From Megamerina dolium (taxonomy: Eukaryota > Arthropoda > Insecta > Diptera > Megamerinidae): DNA of 64,000 nt. This document shows, in pieces, positions 12,236 to 26,660 of the stretch. The stretch covers positions 100,147,388 through 100,211,387 of the forward strand of contig OY978525.1 of NCBI GenBank assembly GCA_963854835.1. Direction: 5' to 3'. The first letter of the stretch is position 1, and every line of letters begins with the position of its first letter. The notes under the pieces are model-generated. The model was not told where the DNA came from. It was given only the letters and a program-made list of their open reading frames with translations, and made no database searches. The position numbers and the translations under genes were made by a program.

Positions 12236-13569
12236 AGTGTACACATATGTAACGCATGAATATGTACTTATTTCTTCGGGTAAATAAAGTTTTTTCCATT
12301 CAGCTTGAGCAATGCATGAGAGAGTACTCGTATAAATAAATAAATTCTTTTACAAATTAAAGTGTAAAAATAAATTCAAATGAGAGATCAGAACATAAAG
12401 CTATAAAAGCAACCTAACAATAAATAGATGCAGTTACAGCGGATGTAGTAAGACTTTATCTTCCTTTCACATACACTTAGTACATGTGTAAACATAATAA
12501 TATACACATATGTTTATGCATATATTATAAATATGCTAATACATATATTGTACTTATACAGGGTGTATGCTATGAAGAGGACAACATCAAAAAAATTGTA
12601 TTATAAAACATTGCATAAAGAGGTGAAAAAAAGCTTACCCTTGGAAGTATTGTTTTATATATATTTGAAAATATTATTGCTGCTAAGATTATATATATTA
12701 AATTTCGATTAAAAAATATGCAATCTGCTTTCGTTTCATATATTCCATTGCATAATTATTATTTCTAATTTCTAGAATTAATATCTACTTCCAATCAAAG
12801 GGCTCTTTAACCTCTAAATATCATACTTGAAAATTAAAAATATTCATATTTATGTAGTTCTGATAAAACGATTATACAAAGCTCTAATTAAATTTATATA
12901 AAAGCTTCGAGCAATTATTATCATCAAGGTGTTATTCTATTAAAATTGATCGAATACTTCGAACATACTCATGTTGTAGGCAGTATGGATCATTCATTAT
13001 TTCATTAATAATCTGTCGTTTATTATTGGCATTAATTTAAATTTTAATGATGAAATCAATTCAGGTGCAGCAGAATTTTACATATGACTAATAATGTGTA
13101 TACGGTATCACTTTTGATGTTCATCCAAAGTGAATCACATAGAGTGAAATTATTCAGAACAATTTGTACTCCGACTGCAATGAGGATGAATCATCGGTTT
13201 GAGGAATAAATCTTTCATCAAAAGTTGGTAGTTCGTCAATATGTTTCATTGATCATCTTCATTGTACACTTTGGATCAAATAAAAATTAACAAGACACAT
13301 ATATGTAAATGAACCTTAACTCCGAAAAGCACCCATGATTTTCCATGTTTAAATTATTATTAGGAACATTCTTTTGAAAAATATCACAAAATTCCAATCT
13401 TAATGATTATTTAGTAAAGTAGAGTATATATATATTTTTGGGATTAGCTGAATAAAACCACTTATATGGATGCCTTTTCGTCACTAAAGTAACATCGGTA
13501 AAGTAACATCAGTTAGATAACCTTGAACCAATGACCAATTATATTAAACTGCGAAAATGGCGGTGTTTA
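12236..13569. other. AT-rich non-coding DNA
   Basis: Nothing identifiable. Scattered moderate-complexity sequence, with no open frame that looks coding. Confidence 0.55.
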
Positions 13570-13812
13570 GATCACATACTATGAAAAGATGTAACGGAGG
13601 TTTGCCAACAAACCCTTGGACCCATTGGAGTCCGCAAACGGGGCCGTCCTAAGACTACGTGGAGAAGAATATTACAAAAAGAAATCGACGAATGTGGAAA
13701 ATCATGCAACGAAATAAAGATGCTAGCAACAAACAGGACCAGGTGGAAATGCTTTATAGATGCCCTATGCTCCAGTGGGAAATACAGGATATGATGATGA
13801 TGATGAAGATCA
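13570..13812 (+). pseudogene. LINE ORF2 C-terminal fragment with (TGA)n tail
   Basis: An open plus-strand frame encodes RKRGRPKTTWRRILQKEIDE followed by NEIKMLATNRTRWKCFIDAL and a stop at 13792-13794. This arrangement (GRP-x-TTWRR, then LA-x-DR-x-WR-x-x-VDALC-like) is the usual C-terminus of many animal non-LTR retrotransposon polymerases. The stop merges into a TGA/GAT microsatellite that serves as the element's 3' tail. The remainder of the element is absent, as expected of 5' truncation on insertion. Confidence 0.75.
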
Positions 13813-14263
13813 GTTAGAAGTAATGATTGTATTTTGAACGTGCTTAGGAGACCCCAATAAATATTTTCTATGGACTTTGGTGTTCTATACAATGAATATC
13901 ATATACAATTTTTTTTTATGGAAGCATAAATTTCGAGATATCAATTTTTGAAATTTTTTATTTAACTTTTCTGAGATATTGTAGCCATTTTGAGCAGAAC
14001 TCGACGACGAATAGTCGGATTTGAACCCTTGGAAGACTCTTTTTCAAACAGTTTTAAAATCGATGCAGAAACCTAGATGCTATTGACGCTAAAATTTTAA
14101 AACGCTAAATTTTGTTTTGGGGAAAATAAGTTTCTTTTTAATTTACCGGAATAGAAATATTAAATCACAAAGATAGGTCCATTTAAAAATTTTTTACTCA
14201 AAGCTGGACATTTTACAAGAAAAAAAGCCATTATTTTTTAAAATCTATGAATAAATGGTGAAG
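13813..14263. other. non-coding DNA
   Basis: No recognisable gene or repeat. Confidence 0.5.
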
Positions 14264-14274
14264 TTATGATTTTT

Positions 14275-14618
14275 GGGTGGGTGCCGTAGCTCAGTGGTTA
14301 GTGTGTTGGCCTTGTGATCTGTAGGTTGTTGTTCAATCCCCGACTGGAACATAACAAATTTAATATCGAAAAGATTTTTCTTTCGAACGGTACCCACCTA
14401 TCATCAAGCAATTGGCAATTTTTCCGTTGACAATTTACCATGAAAAAGCTTCTAAAATAACTATGTGACAAAGATGGGAAAAGGTGATGTCTCCAGAGTT
14501 CTGCCGTTCGGAACTGGCTAAAATTAGTAGGTCTCTTCTAATACTGTCCAAAAATTTAACACATACACTAGTAATGGAGAAGCCCTTTGGGGCTTTAGGT
14601 GCCATATATATAATTTAT
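14275..14618 (+). mobile_element. tRNA-derived SINE, long copy with 11-bp target-site duplication
   Basis: Flanked by the direct repeat TTATGATTTTT (14264-14274 and 14619-14629). The head has a perfect A box, TAGCTCAGTGG (14287-14297), and a B box with one mismatch (TGTTCAATCCC, 14330-14340). The body has TTCGAACGGTACCCACC, CATGAAAAAGCTTCTAAAA and AGTTCTGCCGTTCGGAAC blocks. The 3' end has the hairpin AGCCC-TTT-GGGGCT near 14581-14593, then an AT-rich tail. The source tRNA cannot be named with confidence. Confidence 0.85.
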
Positions 14619-14629
14619 TTATGATTTTT

Positions 14630-17600
14630 TTTAAATGAGAGAGTAAAATTAAGAATTTATTCGACTACTATCGTCTTTTTCATTATTCTGTTTTTATGTG
14701 CTTTGTTTCAATATAAAACTAATGCAGCAATTACTATTTTTGGATCAGTTATATTTCCGATGCCTCACTCTAATGCTGTTCGAAATATCGGATTCCCTGG
14801 TCTAGATTCCCAATATACGGACTCGTCAGGCGATAACGTCGAATGAAGTCCAAGCGATTTTGAATCTGAAACAGGTTTTGTCAGTCTGATTGAAAGGCAT
14901 TTTTTGGGATTATATTATTGAGTTATTATGAGCATAATGCCTGCAATCTGGTGTAATTTAAATAATTTCTCAGAAAATTTCAGTAATAATCATCGGAAAA
15001 ATCTTAAAGTGCCTATATATAAATAGACCTGCTATTCTCAATGATTTTGGTGTCAAGTAATCTAAAATATTTTACAGAAAATTTTAGTAAGACTGATCGA
15101 AAAGAAATAGCTCAAAGTTCGTATATATCAATAAACCTTGTCATACATGTCGGCAAGCTTCCATCATAGAGGAGTTTGCTCACTTTTTACCTTAAGATTG
15201 AGATACTTAGAAATTTAGTATAAAATTAGTTCATGTACACACCTGTGTGAATTTAACTGCGTTCAATTAACGTTGTAATTAATTTACGATGATGATGTAA
15301 ATGTTGTTGTTGTGGTTGATCTTATTATTTATTATGATCAAGAATTTTTTTTTTCGGACGTAAGTATTCTATTGCTTTTGCTTCAAAGGCAAGAACAAAA
15401 AATAATATGTAATAATGCAAATGCGGGAAATTCTTGTGGTAAACAAAAAAACAACAAGAGATCACAACAACAACATGCGTAGCAGTAGTAACAACAAAAG
15501 TGAACGATAAATGAGTGCAGCAGCGCGCACGCGTATATGTGATTTTGTTGAAAACTATATGATTAACTGAAATTTGATATTAATATCGACGTAGTACGAC
15601 GAATTGTAGTGGTAGTGGTATACGATTGTGTGCGTGTGTGTGTATGCTTAGAGTAATGAATGAATTGCAATCGTTGTGACTTTTCGATTGCCGGCGATTT
15701 GTATTCGTTTGATGCGGTAGGGTGACGACGATGAGAATACCAACAACACATACGATTGGACGATGATTGTAATAATTGGGGATGCAGCCAACGATAATAG
15801 CAGCGAACAGGCACCAATAATTTTGTATATTTTATGTAAAAATTTTCAATTTATTTATATATTGAATTTAATAATTTATATTTTTAAAATTATTATATTA
15901 TTTTTTTTTTTTCAAATAATTATATTAATTTTTGTAGGTAATTTATAAATTTATTTATATGACATTTCTAAAAAAAAAAAAAAATTAAATAAATTTCAAG
16001 TAACAGCGGCGGTTTTAGACATACATAGGAGCAGCTTCTATTGAATTGCAGCAGCAATAAATATATAATTTATGATTATTTTTTTGTAATACAAATTATT
16101 TAACTGCTAAAATCAAGAATAAAGATTTTATTTAATAAATAAATTAAGGAAAAATAATCACAAATGATACAAAATTTCAACAAAAACAATTTTTTTTTCG
16201 AAGGGAGTGTTTTGATGGTAACGGTCATTTAAAGTTCACAATATTTTTCACATGAAAGCTGGTTCATTTCTATTAAATTTTCAATTACGCGCACTCTTTC
16301 GGTTGCACACCTCTATTTTAATGATTTTTTTTATTACTTGTGATTCTTCTTCTTTCATTTGGGTGCGTCATAAAACACAACCGCTACGCCTGCGTGCATT
16401 TCATATATATGCAAATACTGAATAGCACGGTTTTACTTTTATTTTTATTATTTGAATGATGGATTTTTTGTTTCTTTACATTTTATATTCATTTTATACG
16501 CGATTTTTCGATTTTACATATGCACGTTTACAGCGCATGCGTTTCTGCTGACCTATAGCCATCATTGATTATGCTCATTTATACATATGGTTTGTGCAGA
16601 TTATGTTAAAAACCAGTTTTTAATTTTACATATACCTATGCAATTTTGGAGAGAAAAAAAAAATACGGTTTTTTTTTGTGTATTCTTTGTCGACAATTCA
16701 AATTAAGTATAAAGTCAAAACAAACGAAAAACTTGCTAATTGCGGAAAAAATCAGTTTCACTACTTTTTCCCGTTTGCTTTTAGTTGTTGTTATTGTTGT
16801 TGTTTTTTTTTTTTTTTTTTTTATTTTTTTTTTGTACTCTTTATATACACTCTGAGGACAAGTCATGCTCATATTAAAAATTGAATGGAGAAGAGAGCAA
16901 AAAACAAATGATAAACGCATAAAATTCGAACCGAAGCAAAGAATGTTGTCTGGAATGCAATTGTGAAAATATGTGCCAATGCCATTTACCTATAGTACCT
17001 GCACAGAATTATGCATGCATGTATATTTTGTATGTATATGTTTAGTTTAATGGCATTCACATTATAACTGACTAAAGTACTACTGTCCATACTCTGTCCA
17101 TTTTACTATTACTAATATTACTACAACTACTACTATTACTATTACCACACATACATATATTGGGCACTGTAAGATCGTTGAAGCACAGAGATGGTCAGCA
17201 GATATGGCATATTACTATCTAATACTACTTGTACTGTTCATATGGGCATTTGCAGAGTATAGAAAAATAAAGCCAAAACAAGTTGTGATTTATTTTTGAT
17301 TTTTAATAATATGGCATAATAGCGTATGTGACGTCACAGATACGTCATATACAACATGTACAAAATATATGCAATTTTTGATTGACTAATTTCGATCAAT
17401 TTCAAGAAAAATGAATATCGAAAACGATATGGTGATGAAATTTTATAAGACATCTGAGAATATTGATATCATATCAAATATAAAATATGGATGAGATTGG
17501 GCAATTGAAAGTGCACCACCCATCTAACCCAAATAGACAATATCGGTTTTTCTTTTAAGGAAGAGTAAAACAAATATTCGAGTATTATTAATTTGTCTGT

Positions 17601-17678
17601 TTTTTTTTTCAAATTTGCTAAATCTTTTCCAAGAAATGCCTATAAATATGTACTGAATTAAGAGCTAGACTTTTATGG

Positions 17679-17712
<34 letters not shown>

Positions 17713-20700
17713 ATTTTTTTTTGGGATTTTGGTTATTAAGCACTAAATGAAAAAAACCAACATTAAATTGAAAATTCTTTTAGAAGCGTATAATTGATTC
17801 TTTATACTTTAAAGAAAAGCTGATTATTTTTTTTTTTAGAATTTATAATTTTTTTTCTCTTTGCTTTTCCAAAGTTATTACACTTCAAGATACAGAGTTC
17901 TTTGAACCGTTTGGTATGACGAGACTATCGTAAATTATGATTTTTAAATGGTGTTAATATTGGATTCAGCTTTTAAAATGCTTATAAAATGCTTATAAAA
18001 ATGAAATTAAATTTATGTTATATATGAAAAATTTTCTCACATCTGTTGAAGCATTAACAACTACATATTATATATGAGGTAGATGAGGTACGTAATTAGT
18101 TAATATAAAGTTATACCCATATAAGATGATGTTGATGTGCATATTACTTATGACGAATTATCTTTATAAAAAATTAACGACTACTATTTTGTAGCTTATT
18201 ATATCATATTACTTTAAATCGATCGAAATTATTGATATATGCATTGATATATTAGATGAACTTCTGTTTATTTTCAAAGTTTGGGTATGGAGAAATACAA
18301 ATTCAATGTTAATTGAACAAATGGAATAAGTAAATATATTATTTATATTATTATAGTGCGTTGTCTTCAATTCGACATGAAAATGCTTTTAAAAGAGCTC
18401 TGTGGCAAAGCTCAGGAAAAATGGTGTCAGAAGGATTTTATCGTTAGGGACCTGCAGATATACATACAGTGCTGATGCTATCTATATAATAGTACTTGTC
18501 ACTTTTGGCGACAATAAATTCTCATACCCAAAACCAACAAGAAGTATGTTAAGGCATGCAATTTTAATATTTCGCTACATCTGGTCACTTAGTAGTACAC
18601 AATGTTGGTACATATGTACTTATTCGTCCACATAACTTTATCATCAGTAGCATCATCAAGATCAGAAGCATCAACTTGTCAAGTAAGATGTTTGAAGATT
18701 TATTATATCATTGAAATACCTGTTGTTCATATACCAATATACTATGCGTAACTCTGTCACACTGTATATTTGTAAGTACGTATGTCAAATATAAAACATA
18801 GTGCAACACACCTAACCCAACACATAACCTACCCTAACAGGTTTAACAAGAAAAGAAAGAACAAAAAAAAAAAACAAAAAAAAAAAAAAACAATACAATG
18901 CATCATCAACAGCAGCAGTAGTATAAGTATGCAACTTACAAGAAGAAGAAGAAAAACACAAAAATAATAATAAAAGACAACAAAATTATATGGAAAATCC
19001 CACCACAAATTGCATTCAACAAATATCACATAAAGGTATTGAAGAATTTTTTCATATTCGATATGAAAGATAATAAATACAATACTAAATATATGATATG
19101 AGTACATATTTACACGTATATGCTTGCAATGCACGTATGTATTAACGATATATAAATGTATATAAATGCCTTTTTTTCATTATATTTAGCTTTTGTTTCA
19201 TTGCATAATTGTAAGTGTGTGTATGTGTGTGCATGTGAACGTATATACATGAATCTATAAAACGAATGATAAAAGGAAAGGTAAGGCAAGTTTCCTGAAT
19301 AAAAAGTACAGAAAAAAAATATATATATTTCCGTCAGCTAACTTATTGTCTTATACGAATTGATATAATAATAAAGGAAATATGAATAAACTGAAAGGTG
19401 ATTGTAATTGAATGTCGGTAACTAGTATGTATGTATAGGTTTTAGGTATTAAACGCTTACATGTAGGCACTTATAAACACAGAGATAAGATGAATGATGG
19501 CATGACTATGTAAAATTGTGTGCTCTAAGGAATGTGAGGAACAGTTGAAATTTATTAAGCATAGAGATGGAATCAAAATTAAGGAGCTAATTTAAGTATA
19601 AGATCTCTTTATATAATCTATTTATAAAAATCTGGCCTATAGTAGAAATTCCAAAAGAATCCATTTATTGAAACTTCAATTTGGCTTAACTAATTATGTC
19701 TCCTATTTGAATTATTTTCATTAGGGAAGCATCAAATCATCAATTGTACTAAAAACGTTAAAGGAATTTTAAGAAAATTGAATATTAAGGTATTTGTGTT
19801 GATAAAATGATGAAATCTCATGATATTTTGATGATCTTTCATGAACCCATCAATAATACACTGACAGCTATGGTTTGGTACTTCGATAGCATCTCTAAGG
19901 AATAGTTCAGTGAGTTAAGTACATTGTGACAGGGCGAAAAATTTTAACAAAATCATCAAATAAAAAAAAAAAAAAAAAACTAACAAACAAAAAAAAAAAA
20001 AAATCCAAACTTTTGATATGAGTAAAGATATGAAGTAAATATAATGTACGTATGAAGAATACAAGAGTGCAAGTAGTGAAAGTTTTAAAGATAATATTTT
20101 ATGTGAACACACATTTTTAAGTATATGTACCTACAATTGACAAGCATATTTAAGAAAAGTACGTACACGAATACATTTTTTTTTTATTTTGTTTTGTTCA
20201 ACTATCAAGCATATGAAATCTCTAAAAATACTTTTTGTACAAGATGTGCATACATGAATTAAGAAAAAAAAAACAAAAAAACAAAAAAAACAAACTTGAA
20301 AGAAAGAAATTATAAACAGCACATGTTCAAAAGTTCATTTACGTTTGCGTTGACTACAGTATTAGTAAAGGCAACAACAGAAGACCCCTTTAAAAAAAAT
20401 TAATTAAAAAAAAAAAAACAGAAAGAAAAAACAACATGGCAAGATTGACAACAAAGTATTTAATAAAAAAAGTGTTTTGCTTCAAAAAATGAGAGAGAAA
20501 AATACAACTTTTAGAAAAAAACAGTATCAAACAACACCTAGGTATTTATAAATGATCAGTTAAAATAACTCCTATAGAATGTCTTTGGTAATTTAGTGTT
20601 TTTTTATTTATTGTAGCTGAACAACATTTCCCCAATTGCTAGTACATAGTAATATGTGATAACAAAAAAAAAAGGGAAGACATTGTATTGTATAACTGAA

Positions 20701-21840
20701 ACATCATCAATATTAACAACAATACTAGCAAAAGTTAGATAAAAAATATCAGCTAAAATCAGTTAAATAGTGGAGTTCACGAACCGTTGAAAGTGACTGT
20801 TTTTAGACATGCTGCTTTTTAAGAGATTTCTCTTACCGATTATTTGATTTTTTTTTTTGCAATTATTTGGTTTTGCAAAACCATCGGAATCGCATTTTTT
20901 TCTAAACTTTTACATTCTTAATTGAAGAAATGAATTTAAAATAGCTGACATAGAAGAAAATGGCGCCGTAACAAAGCAGATCATTTTACCTCATTATAAT
21001 TTATCATTTTTTCATGAAATGATTTATATTTTCTTTGAAAATCAATATTCTATTTGTTAAACACATAGAAGCAAGCTTTTGTTACAAAGAACATCGATCG
21101 AGACGAATTTGGATTACATTTCAGAGTGACGCTATAGCCCATATTTAGCATGAATACATCGATTTGTTGAAAAAAAAAATTTAATTAATATTTTATTTTT
21201 ATTTTTCATCTGTTAATTAGCATTCAAGATCATGTAATTTAACAACCAGAAGAGTAGAAGTGATTCTCAGAGAGAGGGAAGACACATACACCCTACCCTA
21301 ACCTTAGAAGTGACTATATAATCGAATTCAAATTTAAACATTAATGGAATTCAACAAATTTTTGAAGAAAGCTATTTTATAGAATTTTATTACATATTTA
21401 AAAATTTCTTTTTCTCAGCCTATACAAAAAAAAAAACAAATTATTCACCAATTATATGACAAAGTAAACTCTAAAATAGAGTCGTATTTGCTTTTTCCAA
21501 TTTTACAAGTTAATATCCACAAGAGCGTGCATACCGCTATTGCTTCTTGAGTGATATCTTATATATGGTAGGTTCCGTAGAAATGTTGTAATAATAATTA
21601 TACTTGCAATATTTGAACAACTGCTTTTATTCCTTTATATGTACTCGTATGTATCCCTATACTATGTGAACTATAAATAAAACATATATTTTTTTTCCTT
21701 TTTTACATGTGCAGTGCAACAAGCGGAATTAATACATTTCTTTCTGTTGTAAAGATTTTAATTAAATTTGTAAGAATAAAAAACTAATCAGTATTAATGA
21801 ATCTATGATGCATGATGTAGAGGTATTCAATGTTATTTCA
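14630..21840. other. AT-rich non-coding DNA (downstream intron or flank of jbug)
   Basis: No supported gene. Contains poly-A/T tracts, an ATT tract at about 17683-17711 and a small SINE fragment listed separately. A more GC-rich patch lies at 15500-15800 (GCGCGCACGCG, TGTG tract, CAACAACA). Its 84-residue minus-strand frame is Thr/His/Arg-rich and looks like translated low-complexity DNA. I see no exon-like conservation signal. Confidence 0.5.
18378..18440 (+). mobile_element. tRNA-derived SINE, small fragment
   Basis: Matches the central body of the family: ATGAAAATGCTTTTAAAAGA, then GCTCTGTGGCAAAGCTCAGG and a GGTGTCAGAAGG block. Head and tail are missing. Confidence 0.5.
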
Positions 21841-21852
21841 AAGGAACTAATA

Positions 21853-22120
21853 CCTGTCGATGCTGTCAGCATGCAACTGCTATCATTTATAATAATTTTT
21901 TTTTTTTCAATCTAATGATCTCTTCTAAATCTCAGTAAAATTGATTTCATTTTATATGAATTAAATCTCTTTTAATTAACCTCGGCTACAAGTAATCAGT
22001 GTTGTGTATTCATATTATTCAGCTTCTACTCAAAGGGTGACTACATCCTGTTATCAGCATGTAACTGATACCATTTATAATTTATAATCTAATCAACCTT
22101 AATATTGATATAATTGCATT
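21853..22120. repeat. old tandem duplication, unit about 185 bp
   Basis: GCTGTCAGCATGCAACTGCT with CATTTATAAT (from about 21860) recurs diverged as TGTTATCAGCATGTAACTGA with CATTTATAAT (from about 22047). Downstream blocks (AATCTAATGATC against AATCTAATCAAC, then ATTGAT and GAATTAAA blocks) also recur in order. No coding content. Confidence 0.4.
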
Positions 22121-22546
22121 CAATTGAATTAAAAGTATGAGTGTGTCTGCTAAGCTAAAGATGTTACCATTAATCATTTTGGATCAAATAACAATACAAT
22201 AGTATAACATATGGATTGAACCGTCAACCATTCAAAAGTAACAACAGAATATCATAATAATGACAAATAGTCTACTACTGGGTTCTTTAGTATTAAATCT
22301 ATCTGTTTTCAAAAGGTTAAACTCATACCTTCAACACAACAAAATAAAGGCATAGGTCACAGTTAAACATTTTGTGACATCACAGAGACACTAATAATTC
22401 ATCATTCTCCCATCCATGGCCATCTGATGAAAAATACGCTATATTTGAGTTCTTTATATAAAAGATTTATATAAAAGATTTATGTATAATCAATGGTATC
22501 AAACGCAAACTTCTCGAAAAACGGTTATAAGGGTATTATGACTATG

Positions 22547-22790
22547 GTCGATTTGGAGATCTATTGTCTTCAGATGGATGACGTAAATACATCTATTGCA
22601 GGAAAGCGGTCAGAACACTTCAAACGCAATGACAAATTGCTTCATCATGACATTTTGAGACCACATAAAGGTTGGGGTGGAACTCGTCAAGAGTTGCTGT
22701 AGCTCTGATGGGCAACTTTGATTCATTCACAGTACTTACTATACCTTGGACAATTTGACTATAATTTATTTTGTTCCTTTCGAAACAATT
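22547..22790 (+). pseudogene. mariner (DD34D-type) transposase fragment
   Basis: The frame from 22493 includes GKRSEHFKRNDKLLHHDILR PHK, the counterpart of the mariner block around the second catalytic Asp (usually HDNARPH). Past two in-frame stops, the same frame gives YLGQFDYNLF at about 22750, the counterpart of the APSDYHLF block with the third Asp; the spacing is about 35 residues, close to DD34D. Neither end of the element is preserved. Confidence 0.65.
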
Positions 22791-22799
22791 GAAATGGAA

Positions 22800-25700
22800 G
22801 ATCGATTGATTCTGATGAGACTCTTAGCTAGAAAGAACCGATCGTTTTAACTAACTTCCGAAATCTTCTGAATATACCATTGATTGAACTTTATTTGATA
22901 TAATAATAAATTAGCCCAAACATGTGTCATGACTTTGCCGACAACTCAATACAATTATATACACGAGTACTTACATACATATGTAAATCGATGTAATTAA
23001 TGTGTGTATGTGATATTGTGAAAATAATAAATATGCAATGCATCAATTAAAATGCAACAACTATCAGCAACAATAATAAGAGGGAAAAAAATTATTTATA
23101 TTATGAAACACTAGCGATAATTTCTTCAAGTGACATAATATACTAATTACAATATATTTATAAAAATTAAAAATTAAGTCGGCGGCAGTAACTACTAAGA
23201 AGTTGTCATCGTTGCACTCAAGTTCAAAAACAAATGCATATTTTTGACATTAAAGAAAAAAAAACTTAAAAACAACAACAACAACAACTAAAATATAAAA
23301 GAAATCAAGAAGTCAGTAATGTACTAGCAAGTAAACTCAGTCAGTAGCCGAAGCAGGAGCAGCAGCAACAGCCTGACAAGAGGTTCATTAAACTGGTTTT
23401 CAACATACAACAATAATAAACAACAAGACAGCAAGATAGCAAGTAGCAACAACGGCAACAGCATGTTCATTTGCTGCGTTAACCAATGTTAGCTGCGTCA
23501 GCGGCATAGCGCAGCACATAACACACAAACACATATACATATAAACACAATATATATATAAATGTATGTATAACATTTGCATATTTGGCTATTGAAACGG
23601 GTATCTTTATTAACATTTTTTCCATTCTTCTTCTTCTTATTCTTCTTGCTTATCGTCTTTGACGATTGTTCGGTATGTGCTAATAGTTATGGAATGTTTG
23701 ATTGTAGCTGTAGATGAATATAGGTAGTAGTAGGTATCTATTTTTTGGGTTTTCTAAAAAAAAACCATTCCATACATACAACAACACCAACTTTTTGTGG
23801 TTTCAATAGCAAATGCTTCAATATTCATTCATGTATACTCCATATATACATGTTTGTATGTATATGTGCTTGTATGAGAGCTTCGATTAAATTTCACTTG
23901 AATTTCAATTTAATTCAATTACAAAAATTTATTTCTAAAATACGCGTCGTTTGAATGTAATATTTGCTGATACACAAGCGATTATTATTTTTCGTAATTA
24001 TTTTTTAATTTCAGAATTTTTTTCACTTGATCTTATGATATGTAATGATCCACAATAATTATCGAACAAACACATTCAACGCTATTGATGATGATGACGA
24101 CTATACGGCGATGACGTTTTTACATTTATTTTAGAATTTCACTAATTTGCTCTCATAAAATTCTAATTATTTTCATTTTATTTTTATTTTTTTGCTTCTA
24201 CATACAATACAGAGCCAATAGACATACAACTCTCTATATATATCCATATATGTATCTTAGCACACATATGTGTATGTTAGTGGGTATTTGTTGTTGTTAA
24301 TTTATGACGCAGCGTATTTCGTTATTGCCTTTTATGATTCCGTAAACGTGTCAGTTGTGTTTCGAGCGCGAGCTAAGACTGTCACCGGTTTTCATTTGGA
24401 GTTTAAGCCTTTGTTTGGGCTACAGGTATGAGAAATATTGTCTCTGTGTATGTGTGTAAGTAAGTTCATTGCGAGCATTTACTTTTATTCTCTCTCAAAC
24501 TCTCTATTTTTTTACTCATTGCTTTGTACAGGTAACTATCCAACAACCAGAGTAGCGTATCTTAGATATAGTTATATCTAAGTACGTGCTCTTTCGATTG
24601 AATCTTAATGTAACTTGTTGATTGTTGTCTTATTGCTATCAATTGCTTGTGTAGTTGAATATGTATTGCTAGTTGGTAGGTTGGCTGATTTGGTAATACG
24701 TGCATGATCATCTCTCTAAATCATGTCATATACATATAGTATGTAGGTTGATATATATTACTTACATATGGTACATATGTACATATATCTTATCTGAGCT
24801 CAGTATTGTTTGCACCTTAGTACTATGAGTATAGTGCAATAACAGCTGTGAGTTGCTTGAAATTCGAGGAATTTTTCTCGTTCGCACATATCTTCAATGC
24901 ATATTGATATATGTTTGTATGTGCCTATGTTTGAGCGATATTTACAAATATACCTACTAATGCGTTTATCGCGAACTATTTGCTCTCACCTGTTGTTGTG
25001 TGATTTGTGATTTCTTCTGCGTTTATAACAAATACCATTTGATATTTGCACCTGTTTTTAGTATTTTTATTTTAATGTCTTAAAAATATAATACTTTAAT
25101 TGTAAGTAGTTACTGCAGTCATAGTCTAAATAATGTTGATTACAAAGATAATATCGAATATTTTTGAAAAGTTTCCCATACAGAATTCCATCAATAAGTC
25201 GATACTGTCTTGAAAGTCGACTTTCCGTTTGACAAAAAACAAGTAATTATATCTATGGTTTTAGAATATCTTAAATCTTTTCAAATTTTTAAAATCAATT
25301 TTTTTACACACGTATTCATATGTAACAGTTTGAAAGTTTGTATTATGCTTGACACGTTTCTTCTATAAATGGTGGTTGTCTTGACTAAGGTGTGCTATGG
25401 TAAATTTTTATATAATCTCACCACACATTATGTTGGGTATAGTCTTAATGAATATAAAATGCTATTTATAATTTCATTAAAAATATTAATTATAAATTAA
25501 TAAAATTGTTCTAAAGCAAATGTAGTATTAATTAAATCGAAAGCGATATTCACTTCTGTCACATAGAAGTATAAATGTGATATCCGAATCATATGTCTTT
25601 ACTTTTTGGCGCTTATTTATAGTTAAAATTAAGTGTAAATTTAGTATCGGCTTTTTGACCAATTTTTGTATTGAAAATTTGTCAAAAAAGCTTATACTAT

Positions 25701-26660
25701 TTTTAAGTTGGAACTTAATTTTAACTCTGAATACGCGCCTTGAGTACTCAGGCACTATTATCACCTTTAGGCTGCCAATAAAGGTGTGAATGATAGATAA
25801 AAGAAAAAATTCATTGAAATGCTCGATCAACAGATCACAGACAGGTGCAACAGATTTATCGACATTTTCATTTCTCGACAGAGATGTTTCCCACGTGTAA
25901 TTCAACATTCATTAACGAGATAGAAAATATATAATATTCACCTTTTATTGAGGGTTATATACATTTATTATTGTAAAAAATATAAAGTTAGGCTATATAG
26001 AAAAAATGTTACATTTATACGAAAAAAGAAAAATAAATAAATGAGCCTTTAGGGCAATCACTTTTACTGTATATGAATTAAAATAAACGAAGAGCTGATC
26101 AACTAGTAAGAAAAACGGTGGCTATCAAAACAGGAATCAATTCAAATCTTAATTGGGAGCCACAACCTCAAACGATTTAAAATTTGCATGATATCAACGA
26201 AGAACATGTTAAGAATTCCATCACGCTACAACAGAATTGCAAACTGGATCAATAGCGTACAAAAATTAAAATACCCTCTGATAACTCATGCATATTCTAC
26301 ATGAAAAAAGATAAATACATTCTAGATAAAAGATAGAACACATTCTAGAAAATTTCTCAGCACATAATAATATAATTGAAATTTGGATCTACACTAAACT
26401 CCAAACAATGAGACGAAAGTCGGAAACTGAACATAATTCTAAGCTTTTCAAAAACGATTGGACTTAAAGAAGAATTGTAGGTCTAGTTCGGAGGTAAATA
26501 AATTTCTTGGTCGCAGTGCATTCTCCGCAATAATAATAATAATAATTCCTCAAAGTTTGAGAACACCATTCTCGCATGAAACACATATCTTAAAATAAAA
26601 ATGCTAATGTTGAAAAAAAAAATAGTAATAATAATAATAAAACAAAATAAATAAATTATA
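22800..26660. other. AT-rich non-coding DNA next to jbug exon 8
   Basis: No supported gene. Two patches differ in composition. 23290-23520 is rich in CAA/CAG/GCAGC on the plus strand, like fly untranslated leaders. 24300-24430 is GC-richer and holds a TCAGTT initiator-like hexamer (24351-24356) and a donor-like CAG|GTATGA at 24422-24430. A frame of 126 codons at 25528-25908 (minus) is Lys/Ile/Phe-rich with no recognisable family. Confidence 0.45.

Noticed and set aside
14279..14345. Possible functional tRNA gene
   Set aside because: The A and B boxes are present, but no complete acceptor stem closes, and the segment continues into the shared SINE body with target-site duplications.
15563..15817. 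84-codon minus-strand frame, Thr/His/Arg-rich
   Set aside because: It is a translation of CACACA, CTACCA and similar low-complexity tracts, with no convincing splice sites or family match.
25528..25908. A 126-codon minus-strand frame
   Set aside because: Lys/Ile/Phe-rich composition typical of AT-rich DNA, with no recognisable domain and no filamin-like strand pattern. An overlapping plus-strand frame is equally open.
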